From the NCBI GenBank assembly GCA_021647705.1, contig JAKIUF010000049.1, positions 1 through 34,144 on the forward strand: a DNA stretch of 34,144 nucleotides, read 5' to 3'. The DNA is from Gammaproteobacteria bacterium (GTDB lineage: Bacteria; Pseudomonadota; Gammaproteobacteria; SZUA-152). This document shows positions 18,401 through 25,808 of this stretch, piece after piece; position 1 is the stretch's first letter; the number at the start of each line of letters is the position of its first letter. The position numbers and the translations under genes were made by a program. The notes below the pieces were generated by a model. That model ran no database searches. It was not told the DNA's origin and worked only from the letters and a program-made list of their open reading frames with translations.

Positions 18401-19131
18401 TGATTCGTTTTTACAATCTGTTGGCTCAGTTCAGTTTCCTGACCACGCTTCTGCGTAAGACTGGCACTCAATTGCTTTTCGTCTTCTTCGCTCAGCAGTT
18501 GCATACCGTCCAGTTCAGCCAACAGCGTATCGAGTTTCTTTCGCTCTTCTGAACGCATTTCATGCACACGAATGGAAATCTGGCTGTAGATTTCAGTTCC
18601 GGTGATCTGTTCTAAAATAGGTGCCCGCCGATTAGAGTCAGCTTTCAGAAACGAATCAAAGCCACCCTGGGCCAACAACATAGAACGGGTAAAACGTTCA
18701 AAGTCCATGCCTGTGACGGCTTCAATCTGTTCAGCAACACCTCGAATTGAGGCTTGTAAAATCTTGTCCGAATCAGCATCCACCATTTCATGTTTAGGCG
18801 ACTGTAAATCACCTCCAGGGTTTTTACGCGCCCGATGCTGACTCCAATAACAACGAAATCGACCCGCCTGGGATTCAAAGCTCACCTCAGCAAAACACTC
18901 TCCCGTTTGCCGGGACATAATTTCGTTGCCGCTCTTGGTGATCTTGTTCAGGCGTGGCGTTTGGCCATACAGCGCAAGACAGATTGCATCAAGGATAGTG
19001 CTCTTACCGGCACCCGTCGGCCCGGTAATGGCAAAGATGCCATCACTGGTAAAGGCAGGATGAGTAAAATCAATCGCCCATTCACCCACCAAAGAATTTA
19101 GATTCTTAAAACGTACTTGCAGTATGCGCAT
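15451..19131 (-). CDS. sbcC: Exonuclease subunit SbcC, 1226 aa
   Basis: ATPase and structural subunit of the SbcCD nuclease (bacterial Rad50), which opens hairpins and processes DNA ends. Walker A (GPTGAGKS) is at residues 37-44. Long heptad-rich coiled coils fill both arms. The zinc hook CPLC is at residues 600-603. The ABC signature LSGGES is near residue 1126 and Walker B SLFLDE near 1154, followed by the D-loop region TLDEEAL and a switch His (ISH). Length is close to normal for gammaproteobacterial SbcC (about 1050-1250). It starts 11 nt after the sbcD stop, so the two form an operon. No sign of damage. Confidence 0.97.
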   Translation of the reverse strand: MRILQVRFKNLNSLVGEWAIDFTHPAFTSDGIFAITGPTGAGKSTILDAICLALYGQTPRLNKITKSGNEIMSRQTGECFAEVSFESQAGRFRCYWSQHRARKNPGGDLQSPKHEMVDADSDKILQASIRGVAEQIEAVTGMDFERFTRSMLLAQGGFDSFLKADSNRRAPILEQITGTEIYSQISIRVHEMRSEERKKLDTLLAELDGMQLLSEEDEKQLSASLTQKRGQETELSQQIVKTNQALVWLDGIARLKQDLLSVEAQQRDWLPRQEAFQPAREKLQQATQALELAGEYAELTALRREQVTEHQKQVEHLALLPTQEAAVKRDEDVVRLASQTLEQNKLEQKEALPIIRKARELDLKLREKDAPIKAAGDAIGEQDKSLDMLRANHDDDCMVLANKNKAFDDVLKHLDETNVDEGLVEHLAGIRNRFGVLKNIHDQQSSKVDEFNAAEVLVIETNRAWDEHVENSEAQQRGLNVIQSLLGQKQLELTNTLEDKELSVWRNSLEALKGRKFLLEKISEAHQSLVDSRDSFDKLGSRHDELTADSVKLAGQHQIQVEKHAALEKEVKLLETQLTLLKTIQSFDEARHQLQDGEDCPLCGSKEHPFAEGNIPLADETIATLRTARADREAANDIVADLKIKQAGIHKDLEQVVARKQDCSDRIAVSESLIKQNGILLSIDVSGPALAEVLSSLQQVTEDDLDRSEKIVLAAEVLEKDITVQRELFDKTKEAVSVSAQETQSATHKRDTAQQALERLRAEAGALDAQFHTAQDDVQQEISVYGIETLSSDRLDQIQIELTARREQWLARSKEKLELEQAISALVMQTDHQDEQIKKSVAGMTKLRDQLGKLQSEQDGLNRERHDLFGDKNSDEEESRLSVVIEAAEKNLNAAHQALNTAIQEHGKLKHSIESLEKSLAARTTQLQEREGIFLTRLGVFGFVDEARYVAACLPEDERKQLMEQAQALTNEQTELTSKARDKKAQLETERQKKITDQPREEIDLKLAGFVSRQKDLQQEVGGIRQKLKDNENLKLTQKERGKAIDAQKRESLRWDLLHELIGSADGKKFRNFAQGLTFEMMVGHANRQLQKMSERYLLIRDEAQPLELNVVDNYQAGEIRSTRNLSGGESFIVSLSLALGLSHMASKNVRVDSLFLDEGFGTLDEEALETALETLAGLQQDGKLIGVISHVPALKERISTQIQVNPQTGGRSVISGPGCGASLSR

Positions 19132-19142
19132 CGTTACTCTTT

Positions 19143-20393
19143 TTACTCCGCCCGAACGTCATCGTCGTTTAACGACGTAACCGTCTCCTGAAAGGCACGA
19201 AGTAATTCAGCCCGTTGTGCGTCAGGCACTTTGTTAGCCGCGAGACAGCGTTCAAACACATCATTTACATTCAAATCATCCAGGGTTTCTTCATTATTAG
19301 TCTGGTTAAGCACCCGATCGATAATCCGTTTATTCTTCACTCGCAGAATTTCCATTTCAGTATCCGCAACAGCGGTGTTCACACATTCTTGCAAATCGCT
19401 CATCACCTCTTCGCCTTCGTATACCACCTCAAGCCAGGCAGTAGACCCGGTGGCAAAAAGCGCAAGTATGCGGGCAGAAATCTCATCCCATGAACCCTTT
19501 ACCCGCTCAAGCTTCTGAAACACCGGCACACTGACAAGCCTGACCGACGCCACAGTACTGGCGGCAGTAGCACTGACATTGACAAATTCAAGCAGACAAA
19601 CACTCTTTTCCTGTTTGGCCTCGCCAAAACCCATCGGCAAAGGTGATCCGCTATAACGCATCAATTCAGAACCACCGACCTTCTGCGGCACATGCAAATG
19701 CCCCAAAGCGAGATAATCAATAGCATCAGGGAAAATCCCCGCCGTGACATGCGCCAGCGAACCCACATACAGCTCGCGCACCCCATCTCCGTCAGTTGTT
19801 TGACCCCCGGCAGTGAAGAGATGGCCCATGGCAACGATGGGAATCTTCACCCCCAGCGTCTCGCGCTGTTGCTCAGCCAGCGCCACCACTTCCGCATAAT
19901 GATTTCGAATGCCTTCAATTAATTTACGTTCTTTATCCTCAATACTCTCCCCTGCTTCCGCCACTCGAATGTCACGATCGCGCAGATAAGGCACTGCACA
20001 CACAATCAACTCAGGTGAATTTTCTTCATTACCAAGCACCAGCACCTCATCGCCACGCTGTTCCGTAACCGCACCAACCACATGCACATCAAGTACACGC
20101 AGCAACTCCCTGGGGGCATTAAGAAAAGTGGGCGAATCGTGATTACCGGCAATCACCACGACATGGCGACATGACGAAGCGGCAACACGGCACAAGAAAC
20201 GATAATAAAGCGCCTGAGCACGATTGCTCGGTGTACTGGTATCGAAGATATCACCCGCAACAAGCAGCACATCTACCTGTTCATGATCGATAGTCTCAGC
20301 CATCCAGTCGAGAAAGGCCTCAAACTCCTCGTAGCGCTTTCGCCCGTAGAGCATGCGACCAATATGCCAGTCTGAGGTGTGGAGGATTTTCAT
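19143..20393 (-). CDS. sbcD: Exonuclease subunit SbcD, 416 aa
   Basis: Mre11-type manganese nuclease partner of SbcC. The metallophosphoesterase motifs are all visible: DWH at residues 8-10 (TSDWHIG), GDIFD at 47-51, GNHD at 83-86, and the later MGHLF and LALGHLHVPQ blocks that supply the metal-binding His residues. The C-terminal part (VLNQTNNEETLDDLNVNDVF) is the SbcC-binding/capping region. Length of about 400 aa is standard. It is the first gene of the sbcDC pair; a REP-like palindrome lies in the 70 nt between it and the upstream mnmC gene. Confidence 0.96.
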   Translation of the reverse strand: MKILHTSDWHIGRMLYGRKRYEEFEAFLDWMAETIDHEQVDVLLVAGDIFDTSTPSNRAQALYYRFLCRVAASSCRHVVVIAGNHDSPTFLNAPRELLRVLDVHVVGAVTEQRGDEVLVLGNEENSPELIVCAVPYLRDRDIRVAEAGESIEDKERKLIEGIRNHYAEVVALAEQQRETLGVKIPIVAMGHLFTAGGQTTDGDGVRELYVGSLAHVTAGIFPDAIDYLALGHLHVPQKVGGSELMRYSGSPLPMGFGEAKQEKSVCLLEFVNVSATAASTVASVRLVSVPVFQKLERVKGSWDEISARILALFATGSTAWLEVVYEGEEVMSDLQECVNTAVADTEMEILRVKNKRIIDRVLNQTNNEETLDDLNVNDVFERCLAANKVPDAQRAELLRAFQETVTSLNDDDVRAE

Positions 20394-20432
20394 AGAGTCT
20401 TGGTTTTATCTTGATTTTTGGCAATTTTCGCT

Positions 20433-20456
20433 AAAAGGGTTTACTCTGCCCCTTTA
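20433..20456. repeat. REP-like imperfect palindrome between mnmC and sbcD
   Basis: The plus strand reads AAAAGGG, a spacer TTTACTCTG, then CCCCTTTA. It resembles the terminal repeats of the nearby transposase element (AAAGGGG...CAGAG...CCCTTT). It lies between the mnmC stop and the sbcD start. Confidence 0.5.
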
Positions 20457-20463
20457 CCCTACA

Positions 20464-21756
20464 TCAAATGTTCGAAGCCTTTCTATATTTTCGAATAGTG
20501 AAACGTGAGGGGCTCAATGCCTGCCAAATTGAATCAGATACCGCTAACGGCTCATCGTTTAGCTGACTGGCAATCACCTCCGCTGTGAGGAAGGCTGACG
20601 TCAAACCTCGCGCACCATGCCCTGTATTCACGTACAAGCCATCAAGATATTGGGCACTAGCATATTTTTCTACAGGTCTACCCTTGTGCAGATCATGATA
20701 ATTTTTTGCAAAGAAAGCCTCATCAGCTACAGGACCAACCAAAGGTAACCTGTCTGGCGTTGTCGCACGCACAGCGGCACGACTATCGACTATTGATGGT
20801 TCACCCGAAAATAAGCCTGGCAGTGATTTTCGCAACCGGTTGATATTTTCTCTATCATCTTCTAACCGTGACTCTGCACTATCATCTCCCGCGATAAAAC
20901 TGGCACCAATCACATGCTTGCCATTAGATTCCGGGATAATATAACCATTATGACATATCGCACAGGATAACTTCTGGCTGCTTTCGGTTGATGAAACAAC
21001 ACTTATCTGGCCACGTGCATCATTCAACGGTAAAAAAGCAGTTTGTGTAAAGTTACTTGCTGCACTCGCATTCGCAAGGATAACGGTGTCTGATTGTGCA
21101 ACGAGTGATTGTTTTTCATCACGCAAGGTCCATACACCCTCATCAATGTCAATTGACCCAACATGGCAATTGTTCTTTAGCTGAACGCTATCCCCCGCCT
21201 TCTTTAATAACAACCGACAGAGTTGTACTGGGTCAATCCAACCAGCCTGAGGGAAATACAAAGCTTCTTCATCTATTTTGACACCCGCTATTTCACTTGC
21301 GGCTTTAGAATTCAGTACCTGCACTATTTTACAAATAGTTTTATGAACTGTTTTATGCAAGGCCTCAGACGTACATTTTAAATGCGCAATTTGTTTTTTA
21401 ATTCGCTCAGTACTACCCAGTTGCAATACACCACCCTGTTGCCAGTTAAGTTCAGGAAATTGTTGTTTAAGCCGCTCAAGTTCGCTTAAGGTTTTAAGAA
21501 ATGCCACATCATAAAACTCTCCTTCAGCACTATCTCCAATGTTAATGCGCGGCAATACGATTCCCTGAGGGTTTCCAGAACCACCTTGGGCAATCGCTTC
21601 GTTGGATTCAATTATCTCAACAGTCCATCCACGTTTAGCCAGCGCACAGGCTGTAGTAATCCCTGCAATGCCTGCACCAACGACAACACCATGCCGCCTA
21701 TCTTTTAGTTGCGGCCTTAGTTTATGCGTGGGCAAATCAAACCACGGCGCGACCAT
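20464..21756 (-). CDS. mnmC: MnmC FAD-dependent oxidoreductase domain (truncated bifunctional MnmC), 430 aa
   Basis: The FAD half of MnmC converts cmnm5s2U34 to nm5s2U34 in the wobble position of tRNA. The Rossmann motif VVGAGIAG (GxGxxG at residues 27-32) is followed by RGWTVEIIES. GNPQGIVLPR, a central VILANASAA block, RAAVRATTPDRLPLVGPV, VNTGHGARGLTSAFLTAEV and a closing SPSRFTIRKYRK all match the MnmC oxidoreductase domain. Normal bifunctional MnmC is about 650 aa, with an N-terminal methyltransferase. Here that half is missing, but the interdomain linker residues (APWFDLP) remain. The first usable ATG (21756-21754) is at the end of the transposase element's inverted repeat. The frame extends upstream to 21891 through element sequence, so those residues are probably not native. 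Whether the remnant is expressed is unknown. Confidence 0.85.
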   Translation of the reverse strand: MVAPWFDLPTHKLRPQLKDRRHGVVVGAGIAGITTACALAKRGWTVEIIESNEAIAQGGSGNPQGIVLPRINIGDSAEGEFYDVAFLKTLSELERLKQQFPELNWQQGGVLQLGSTERIKKQIAHLKCTSEALHKTVHKTICKIVQVLNSKAASEIAGVKIDEEALYFPQAGWIDPVQLCRLLLKKAGDSVQLKNNCHVGSIDIDEGVWTLRDEKQSLVAQSDTVILANASAASNFTQTAFLPLNDARGQISVVSSTESSQKLSCAICHNGYIIPESNGKHVIGASFIAGDDSAESRLEDDRENINRLRKSLPGLFSGEPSIVDSRAAVRATTPDRLPLVGPVADEAFFAKNYHDLHKGRPVEKYASAQYLDGLYVNTGHGARGLTSAFLTAEVIASQLNDEPLAVSDSIWQALSPSRFTIRKYRKASNI

Positions 21757-22537
21757 AAAGGGGTCAAAGCCCTTTAAGAGGGCCATCCGGCCTCCCGCGC
21801 CGACTCTGGCCAACCTTTGTTTTAAGTTTCCGCTCGATCTTCTCCCTGAAATAATCATTCCCCAATGGTGTTCCCGTTTGCCAGGCTGCACGTATCGATT
21901 TCAGGTCGTCAGAATCAATATGTGTCCTGAACAAATCTTTGTAGGCCACAAGGCGGGCATCTTTTGTCTTTCTCAGGCCTGTGTACAAACTGTGTTCAGT
22001 GACAAGACGGTCATCCTTTCCTTGTGCATTATATCGATAGCTGCTCCAGCGGTAATGGCCAGGTGATTTGACCCTATTGGCTCTGATGGGGTTGAGTTCA
22101 ATGTATCGCATGCAAATGAACAGGTATTGGTCGTCACTGATCAAAGAGGCTTTGTATCGTCCTTCCCAGAGACTGCCGCTACTGCCGTAAGTATGATTGA
22201 TATAGGGCACGTATCGCCTACCGACATATTGCATCATTCGGCTGATTCCCTGTTTATCGTGAGGTGTGGCCAAGATATGGATATGATTGGTCATCAACAC
22301 ATAGGCGTGGATGTCACAGTGGTATCGTTCAGCAGCCTCTTCTAACCATCCGAGGTAGGCCTGATAATCGCCGGCCTCAAAAAACACCGGTTCACGACTG
22401 TGGCCTCGTTGTACTATGTGGACCGGCACATCCGGTAAAAAAAATCGTGGTTTGCGTGGCATGTTCTCTGCTCTATCGTGATTACACGTCTAGACTACCA
22501 CCAACAAGGCTTTCTTTAAAGGGCTCTGACTCCTTTA
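21756..22537. mobile_element. REP-associated transposase (RAYT) element with 22-bp terminal inverted repeats, 782 bp
   Basis: The left end TAAAGGGGTCAAAGCCCTTT(AA) at 21756-21777 and the right end at 22516-22537 are inverted copies with 2 mismatches in 22. Each end is itself an imperfect palindrome (AAAGGG with CCCTTT), typical of REP sequences used by Y1 transposases. The element carries one transposase gene. Its left boundary coincides with the point where mnmC homology begins, and its right boundary lies 4 nt past the 3' end of the SnoaL-like gene. Confidence 0.8.
21764..22462 (-). CDS. REP-associated tyrosine transposase (Y1/HUH, RAYT), 232 aa
   Basis: Single-strand DNA transposase of the IS200/IS605-like Y1 family. 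The start MPRKPRFFLPDVPVHIVQRG is characteristic of RAYTs. The HUH metal-binding motif appears as HIHI in VLMTNHIHILATP (near residue 60), and the candidate catalytic Tyr is in the MMQYVGRRYVPYINHTYGSS helix. SLWEGRYKASLI and RYIELNPIRANRV are further family blocks. Length is at the normal upper end. It looks intact. The stop codon lies inside the left inverted repeat. Confidence 0.92.
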   Translation of the reverse strand: MPRKPRFFLPDVPVHIVQRGHSREPVFFEAGDYQAYLGWLEEAAERYHCDIHAYVLMTNHIHILATPHDKQGISRMMQYVGRRYVPYINHTYGSSGSLWEGRYKASLISDDQYLFICMRYIELNPIRANRVKSPGHYRWSSYRYNAQGKDDRLVTEHSLYTGLRKTKDARLVAYKDLFRTHIDSDDLKSIRAAWQTGTPLGNDYFREKIERKLKTKVGQSRRGRPDGPLKGL

Positions 22538-22541
22538 CTAC

Positions 22542-22970
22542 TCAGTACCGAATTATTTTATGAATAATGCGCGTCACAAGCAACATTATTTTATGCATAC
22601 CATGAGGCCCATAAGTCTCATAAGCTTGTAACCTGCTGATTTTATCATTCTTCATTTCAATGATAAATACTTGTCGGAATTGAAACGACTTGCCATTAAA
22701 CAGTTTGATTGTCGAATCATATTCAACCGAAACATTTGTACCGTCTTCATTTTCAAAATAATTAATGGTACTAAAGCTAAATGACTTTACTGTTTTAAAA
22801 CTCCAAGTTAAGCCTTTAATAACCTCATTTTTTCCTTTCATATTAACTTTTGGGTAATGAGGGTCAATGAAGTTAATATCAGGATGATAAAACCCCAAAA
22901 CCACTTCTAAGTCCTTTTTTTCAACGGCATTAAAGTGGTCACGTACTAATTTCGATAAATTTATACTCAT
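22542..22970 (-). CDS. SnoaL/NTF2-like protein, 142 aa
   Basis: Small alpha+beta cone-fold protein of the SnoaL-like/NTF2-like superfamily. The pattern is clear: an N-terminal helix with VRDHFNAVEKKDLEVVLGFY, HPDINFIDPHYP, a KGKNEVIKGLT helix, and strands ending FIIEMKNDKISRLQAYETYG. These proteins may be enzymes, binding proteins or scaffolds, and the substrate cannot be predicted here. It follows the CadC-like regulator by 27 nt on the same strand and is probably co-transcribed with it. The last 20 residues (HKIMLLVTRIIHKIIRY) are unusually hydrophobic, and the stop is 4 nt from the RAYT element, so the C-terminus may have been altered by the insertion. Confidence 0.75.
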   Translation of the reverse strand: MSINLSKLVRDHFNAVEKKDLEVVLGFYHPDINFIDPHYPKVNMKGKNEVIKGLTWSFKTVKSFSFSTINYFENEDGTNVSVEYDSTIKLFNGKSFQFRQVFIIEMKNDKISRLQAYETYGPHGMHKIMLLVTRIIHKIIRY

Positions 22971-22997
22971 AATAATTAAGGCTTATTATTTATAACG

Positions 22998-24647
22998 TTA
23001 TGTTTCATGCAAAATATTTTTGTTCGTTTTGGGCAACCCCGCCTCTTGCATTGCTTTAGAAATTAACAGTTTTGTAGATTCCTCTGAAAAAGGTAAAAAT
23101 TTCATATACGATTCAATCGAATAAATAGGATTCATTTGAAGAGCCATTTTTACAAATTCTCGCGCTTTAGTCGTATTTCCTATTATTTGTTGACAAGCTG
23201 CTGCAATGGAAAATGTTGAAAAAAAGGCGTTGGGGTAATTGCTTGCCTGCAAGCTAATTTCAGCAGCTTCTTTAAACTTTTTTTGTCTAATTAAAGATGT
23301 CGCCTGAGCCATTTTCATAGCAAACAATAAAGAATCAAAAGGGCTTAATCGCTCTGCCACATTTAAATGATGCAAGGCTTGATTCGTACTTCCAGAATGT
23401 GCAGAAGCAATACCTTTAATGGCATGACAGTATGAATAATTAGGATTCAACTGCAATCCCTGATCAAGATGCTTTAATGCCCGTTCAGGTTCATGTGAAA
23501 AAAAGGACACTCTCCCCAAAGACATATACCCCATTGATTCAGACTTGCAATAATCAATACTACGTTTAGCATAGTCGTATGATTTTTTTTCATCTTCAGC
23601 ATTATCGGTCGACATATCGAGCAACTTAAGGCTCATATAAACATAAGACAAGCCCGCATAAGCACGAGAAAATCTAGCATCTAAGGATATAGCTTTATTT
23701 AAAAAAAACCGTGTTTTCTCTTGATCCTTTACCGTTGTTTTATTGATATGCCAAATGCCTCGGTGATAATTTTCCCAAGCACTAAGGTCCTCTGTAGGAA
23801 TTAAAAAAGTACGTTCAATTTCCGCTTGCTCAACCGCCAAATCTATCGCCACAACAATCGCATTAGCGATATCTATTTGCACTTGAAAAAGATCATCAAA
23901 AGAACTGTCAAAATGCTCTGACCAAATTTCAGCATTATTTATTGCATCGACAACCGTCAAAATTACTTTAACGCGCTTATTTTGGTATTGAGTCTGACCG
24001 TAAACCAAATAATGAACCCCCAGTCTTTCTGCCGTTTCTACTGGTGTTAGTGTTAATTGAGACACTATTGATACCGAAGCTCTTGACGTAATAAATAACT
24101 TGGGCAAACGAGATAAAGTCGCATTAATATCCGTTGTTAACCCATAGGCAAACAACGTACCACTTTCACTGCCCCCAATATCCACAAAATCCATTACAGC
24201 GATGGATGGCTTATCGGGTAATCGGAGGGGTTTTGGTGAGGGCTTTGCATAAGAGGCCTTGCTTAATCTAGAACTATCAGACGGATTAGAGCAATATTTT
24301 TTATCTTGAGACTTATTTATCGAAATATGCTGAGAACTCAGCTCTTCAATATCGGCAATAAATTGAAACCCTCGGCCGTGAATCGTTTTAATAATCTGCT
24401 GACATTTACCGTCATCACCTAAAACTTTACGTGCTTTTTTGATATATGTGCTCACGGAATCATCAGATACAACCTTGCCAGCCCAGATATTGTCAAATAT
24501 TTCCTGACGAGTAACCAGCTTAGACCTATGTTTGATTAAATAGGAAATCAAATCAAACACCTGGGGTTCAACCTTAACGATAATTTCATCAACAGATAAT
24601 TGGAAGCTCGACGTATCGATTTTAATATTTTTTACCTGATATAGCAT
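22998..24647 (-). CDS. CadC-like winged-helix regulator with TPR C-terminus, 549 aa
   Basis: Transcription regulator. Residues about 1-100 form an OmpR/PhoB-type winged helix (LISYLIKHRSKLVTRQEIFD, VSTYIKKARKVLGDDG, IIKTIHGRGFQFIAD). Residues about 145-265 match the TolB-like/adenylate-cyclase-associated region (PSIAVMDFVD, YGLTTDINATLSRL, AERLGVHYLVYGQTQ). Residues about 290-520 are TPR-like (LDQGLQLNPNYSYCHAIKGI, LNVAERLSPFDSLL). I see no transmembrane segment, unlike CadC and ToxR, so sensing is probably cytoplasmic through the TPR domain. It is divergent from the lipoprotein genes at 24.8 kb and upstream of the SnoaL-like gene, its possible targets. Codon use is AT-rich. Confidence 0.85.
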   Translation of the reverse strand: MLYQVKNIKIDTSSFQLSVDEIIVKVEPQVFDLISYLIKHRSKLVTRQEIFDNIWAGKVVSDDSVSTYIKKARKVLGDDGKCQQIIKTIHGRGFQFIADIEELSSQHISINKSQDKKYCSNPSDSSRLSKASYAKPSPKPLRLPDKPSIAVMDFVDIGGSESGTLFAYGLTTDINATLSRLPKLFITSRASVSIVSQLTLTPVETAERLGVHYLVYGQTQYQNKRVKVILTVVDAINNAEIWSEHFDSSFDDLFQVQIDIANAIVVAIDLAVEQAEIERTFLIPTEDLSAWENYHRGIWHINKTTVKDQEKTRFFLNKAISLDARFSRAYAGLSYVYMSLKLLDMSTDNAEDEKKSYDYAKRSIDYCKSESMGYMSLGRVSFFSHEPERALKHLDQGLQLNPNYSYCHAIKGIASAHSGSTNQALHHLNVAERLSPFDSLLFAMKMAQATSLIRQKKFKEAAEISLQASNYPNAFFSTFSIAAACQQIIGNTTKAREFVKMALQMNPIYSIESYMKFLPFSEESTKLLISKAMQEAGLPKTNKNILHET

Positions 24648-24814
24648 TTGCTAACCTTTAACATCTTAGACAGGGTCCATTTTAACCGACTTAATAAGTA
24701 AACAAAAGAACAATAATCACAAAAAATTCACCCTTTCTTCATGTTTTAACGCTGACACATTATTAATATTGCTTACCATAGCCTCATCATTTGATGCGTC
24801 GAGCAAACAACGCC

Positions 24815-25462
24815 ATGAATAAATCAACGATACAAAAGAGCATTACTTTAGCTGGAGCTTTATTTTTGGAACTAAATTTGAGCGCCTGTGGAGGAGATGG
24901 CAGTAGTGGTAACGGTAGCAATGGAAATGAAGCCCCTACCGCACCAACCGTCAGCAACACATCACCGCTGGATAATGCCAGCAATGTGACACAAAACAGT
25001 ATTATCACTGCCGCCTTTAACGAAGATATCTTAAATACTTCTGTGAACGCGCTCAGCCTCACATTAGCAGTAACGGGCGCTAACAACACCTCTGGCAGTG
25101 TCAACTTCGACGGTACAAATAATATCGTCAGTCTTACCCCCGACAACCCCCTTGCCAAACTCACCACCTACACAGCCACCTTAAGCACCACCATTACCGA
25201 CCTAAGTGGCAATGCGTTAGCGAATAATTATAGCTGGTTTTTTACCACTACCGACAAGGTATGGGGCAATGCTGAGGAAATTGAGAACAACATATCCAAT
25301 GCAGATCTAAGCTATCCACAAATCGTCATTGATAATAACGGTAATGCAGTGGTGGTATGGCATCAACGTAACAGAATACCATTTTCTGATCCCCACAATC
25401 CTCAGCTGCTTTTTCAACAAACCCTATACTCTAAAAAAAATAATGCGAGGATAAGGTCATGA
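24815..25462 (+). CDS. Ig-like lipoprotein, probably 3'-truncated, 215 aa
   Basis: Secreted lipoprotein with an N-terminal signal and lipobox LSAC (Cys about residue 25), then a Gly/Ser/Asn linker. Residues about 40-150 form a bacterial Ig-like (Big_5/SbsA type) domain: SPLDNASNVTQNSIITAAFN, LTPDNPLAKLTTYTATLSTT and DLSGNALANNYSWFFTT. After it, LSYPQIVIDNNGNAVVVWHQ is the first blade of a beta-propeller-like repeat family that normally repeats several times, but the sequence then degenerates and stops. I chose ATG 24815, since the upstream TTG/ATG add non-signal residues. This is either a 3'-truncated gene or a short variant. Confidence 0.6.
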   Translation: MNKSTIQKSITLAGALFLELNLSACGGDGSSGNGSNGNEAPTAPTVSNTSPLDNASNVTQNSIITAAFNEDILNTSVNALSLTLAVTGANNTSGSVNFDGTNNIVSLTPDNPLAKLTTYTATLSTTITDLSGNALANNYSWFFTTTDKVWGNAEEIENNISNADLSYPQIVIDNNGNAVVVWHQRNRIPFSDPHNPQLLFQQTLYSKKNNARIRS

Positions 25463-25808
25463 AAAATAAAGCAAAATTCAAAAAAATTATAGCCCACCCA
25501 TATTCATGAAAGATCATGGATCGGAAGAGCAATACTGAGAATCCTTGTTTAAATGAAGATTCCCACAAGGTATCGCTGCTCAGAATGTGGCAACAAACAC
25601 TACTGTGAGATAAAAGTTCAGCATGTTTTTCAATTTACTACCATCAGCACACACTAACTGATGGTATTAATCGTTGTATAAACTCCTGCATAACATCTGA
25701 CTAGATCAACTCTAAATTAATGATAAATATACAAACAATCAATGCGAATAATATGCAACGATCAATACATTCAATAAGTAACTTGACTATTTGTTAAAGG
25801 AGATATAA
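25463..25808. other. AT-rich gap downstream of the truncated lipoprotein
   Basis: This 346-nt stretch holds an isolated 34-codon frame (25553-25657) with a CxxC pair (YRCSECGNKHYC), and a 9-bp hairpin (25639-25647 with 25658-25666) without a U-tract. The promoter of the 847-aa gene must be here or upstream. No boxes could be fixed by eye. Confidence 0.4.

Noticed and set aside
25553-25657. 34-codon frame with CxxC (YRCSECGNKHYC) that might be a transposase zinc-ribbon scrap
   Set aside because: Too short to assign to any family, and no inverted repeats or adjoining transposase sequence were seen.
25639-25666. Hairpin with 9-bp stem in the gap before the 847-aa gene
   Set aside because: It has no U-tract in either direction, so it is not supported as a terminator, and no protein-binding role can be shown.
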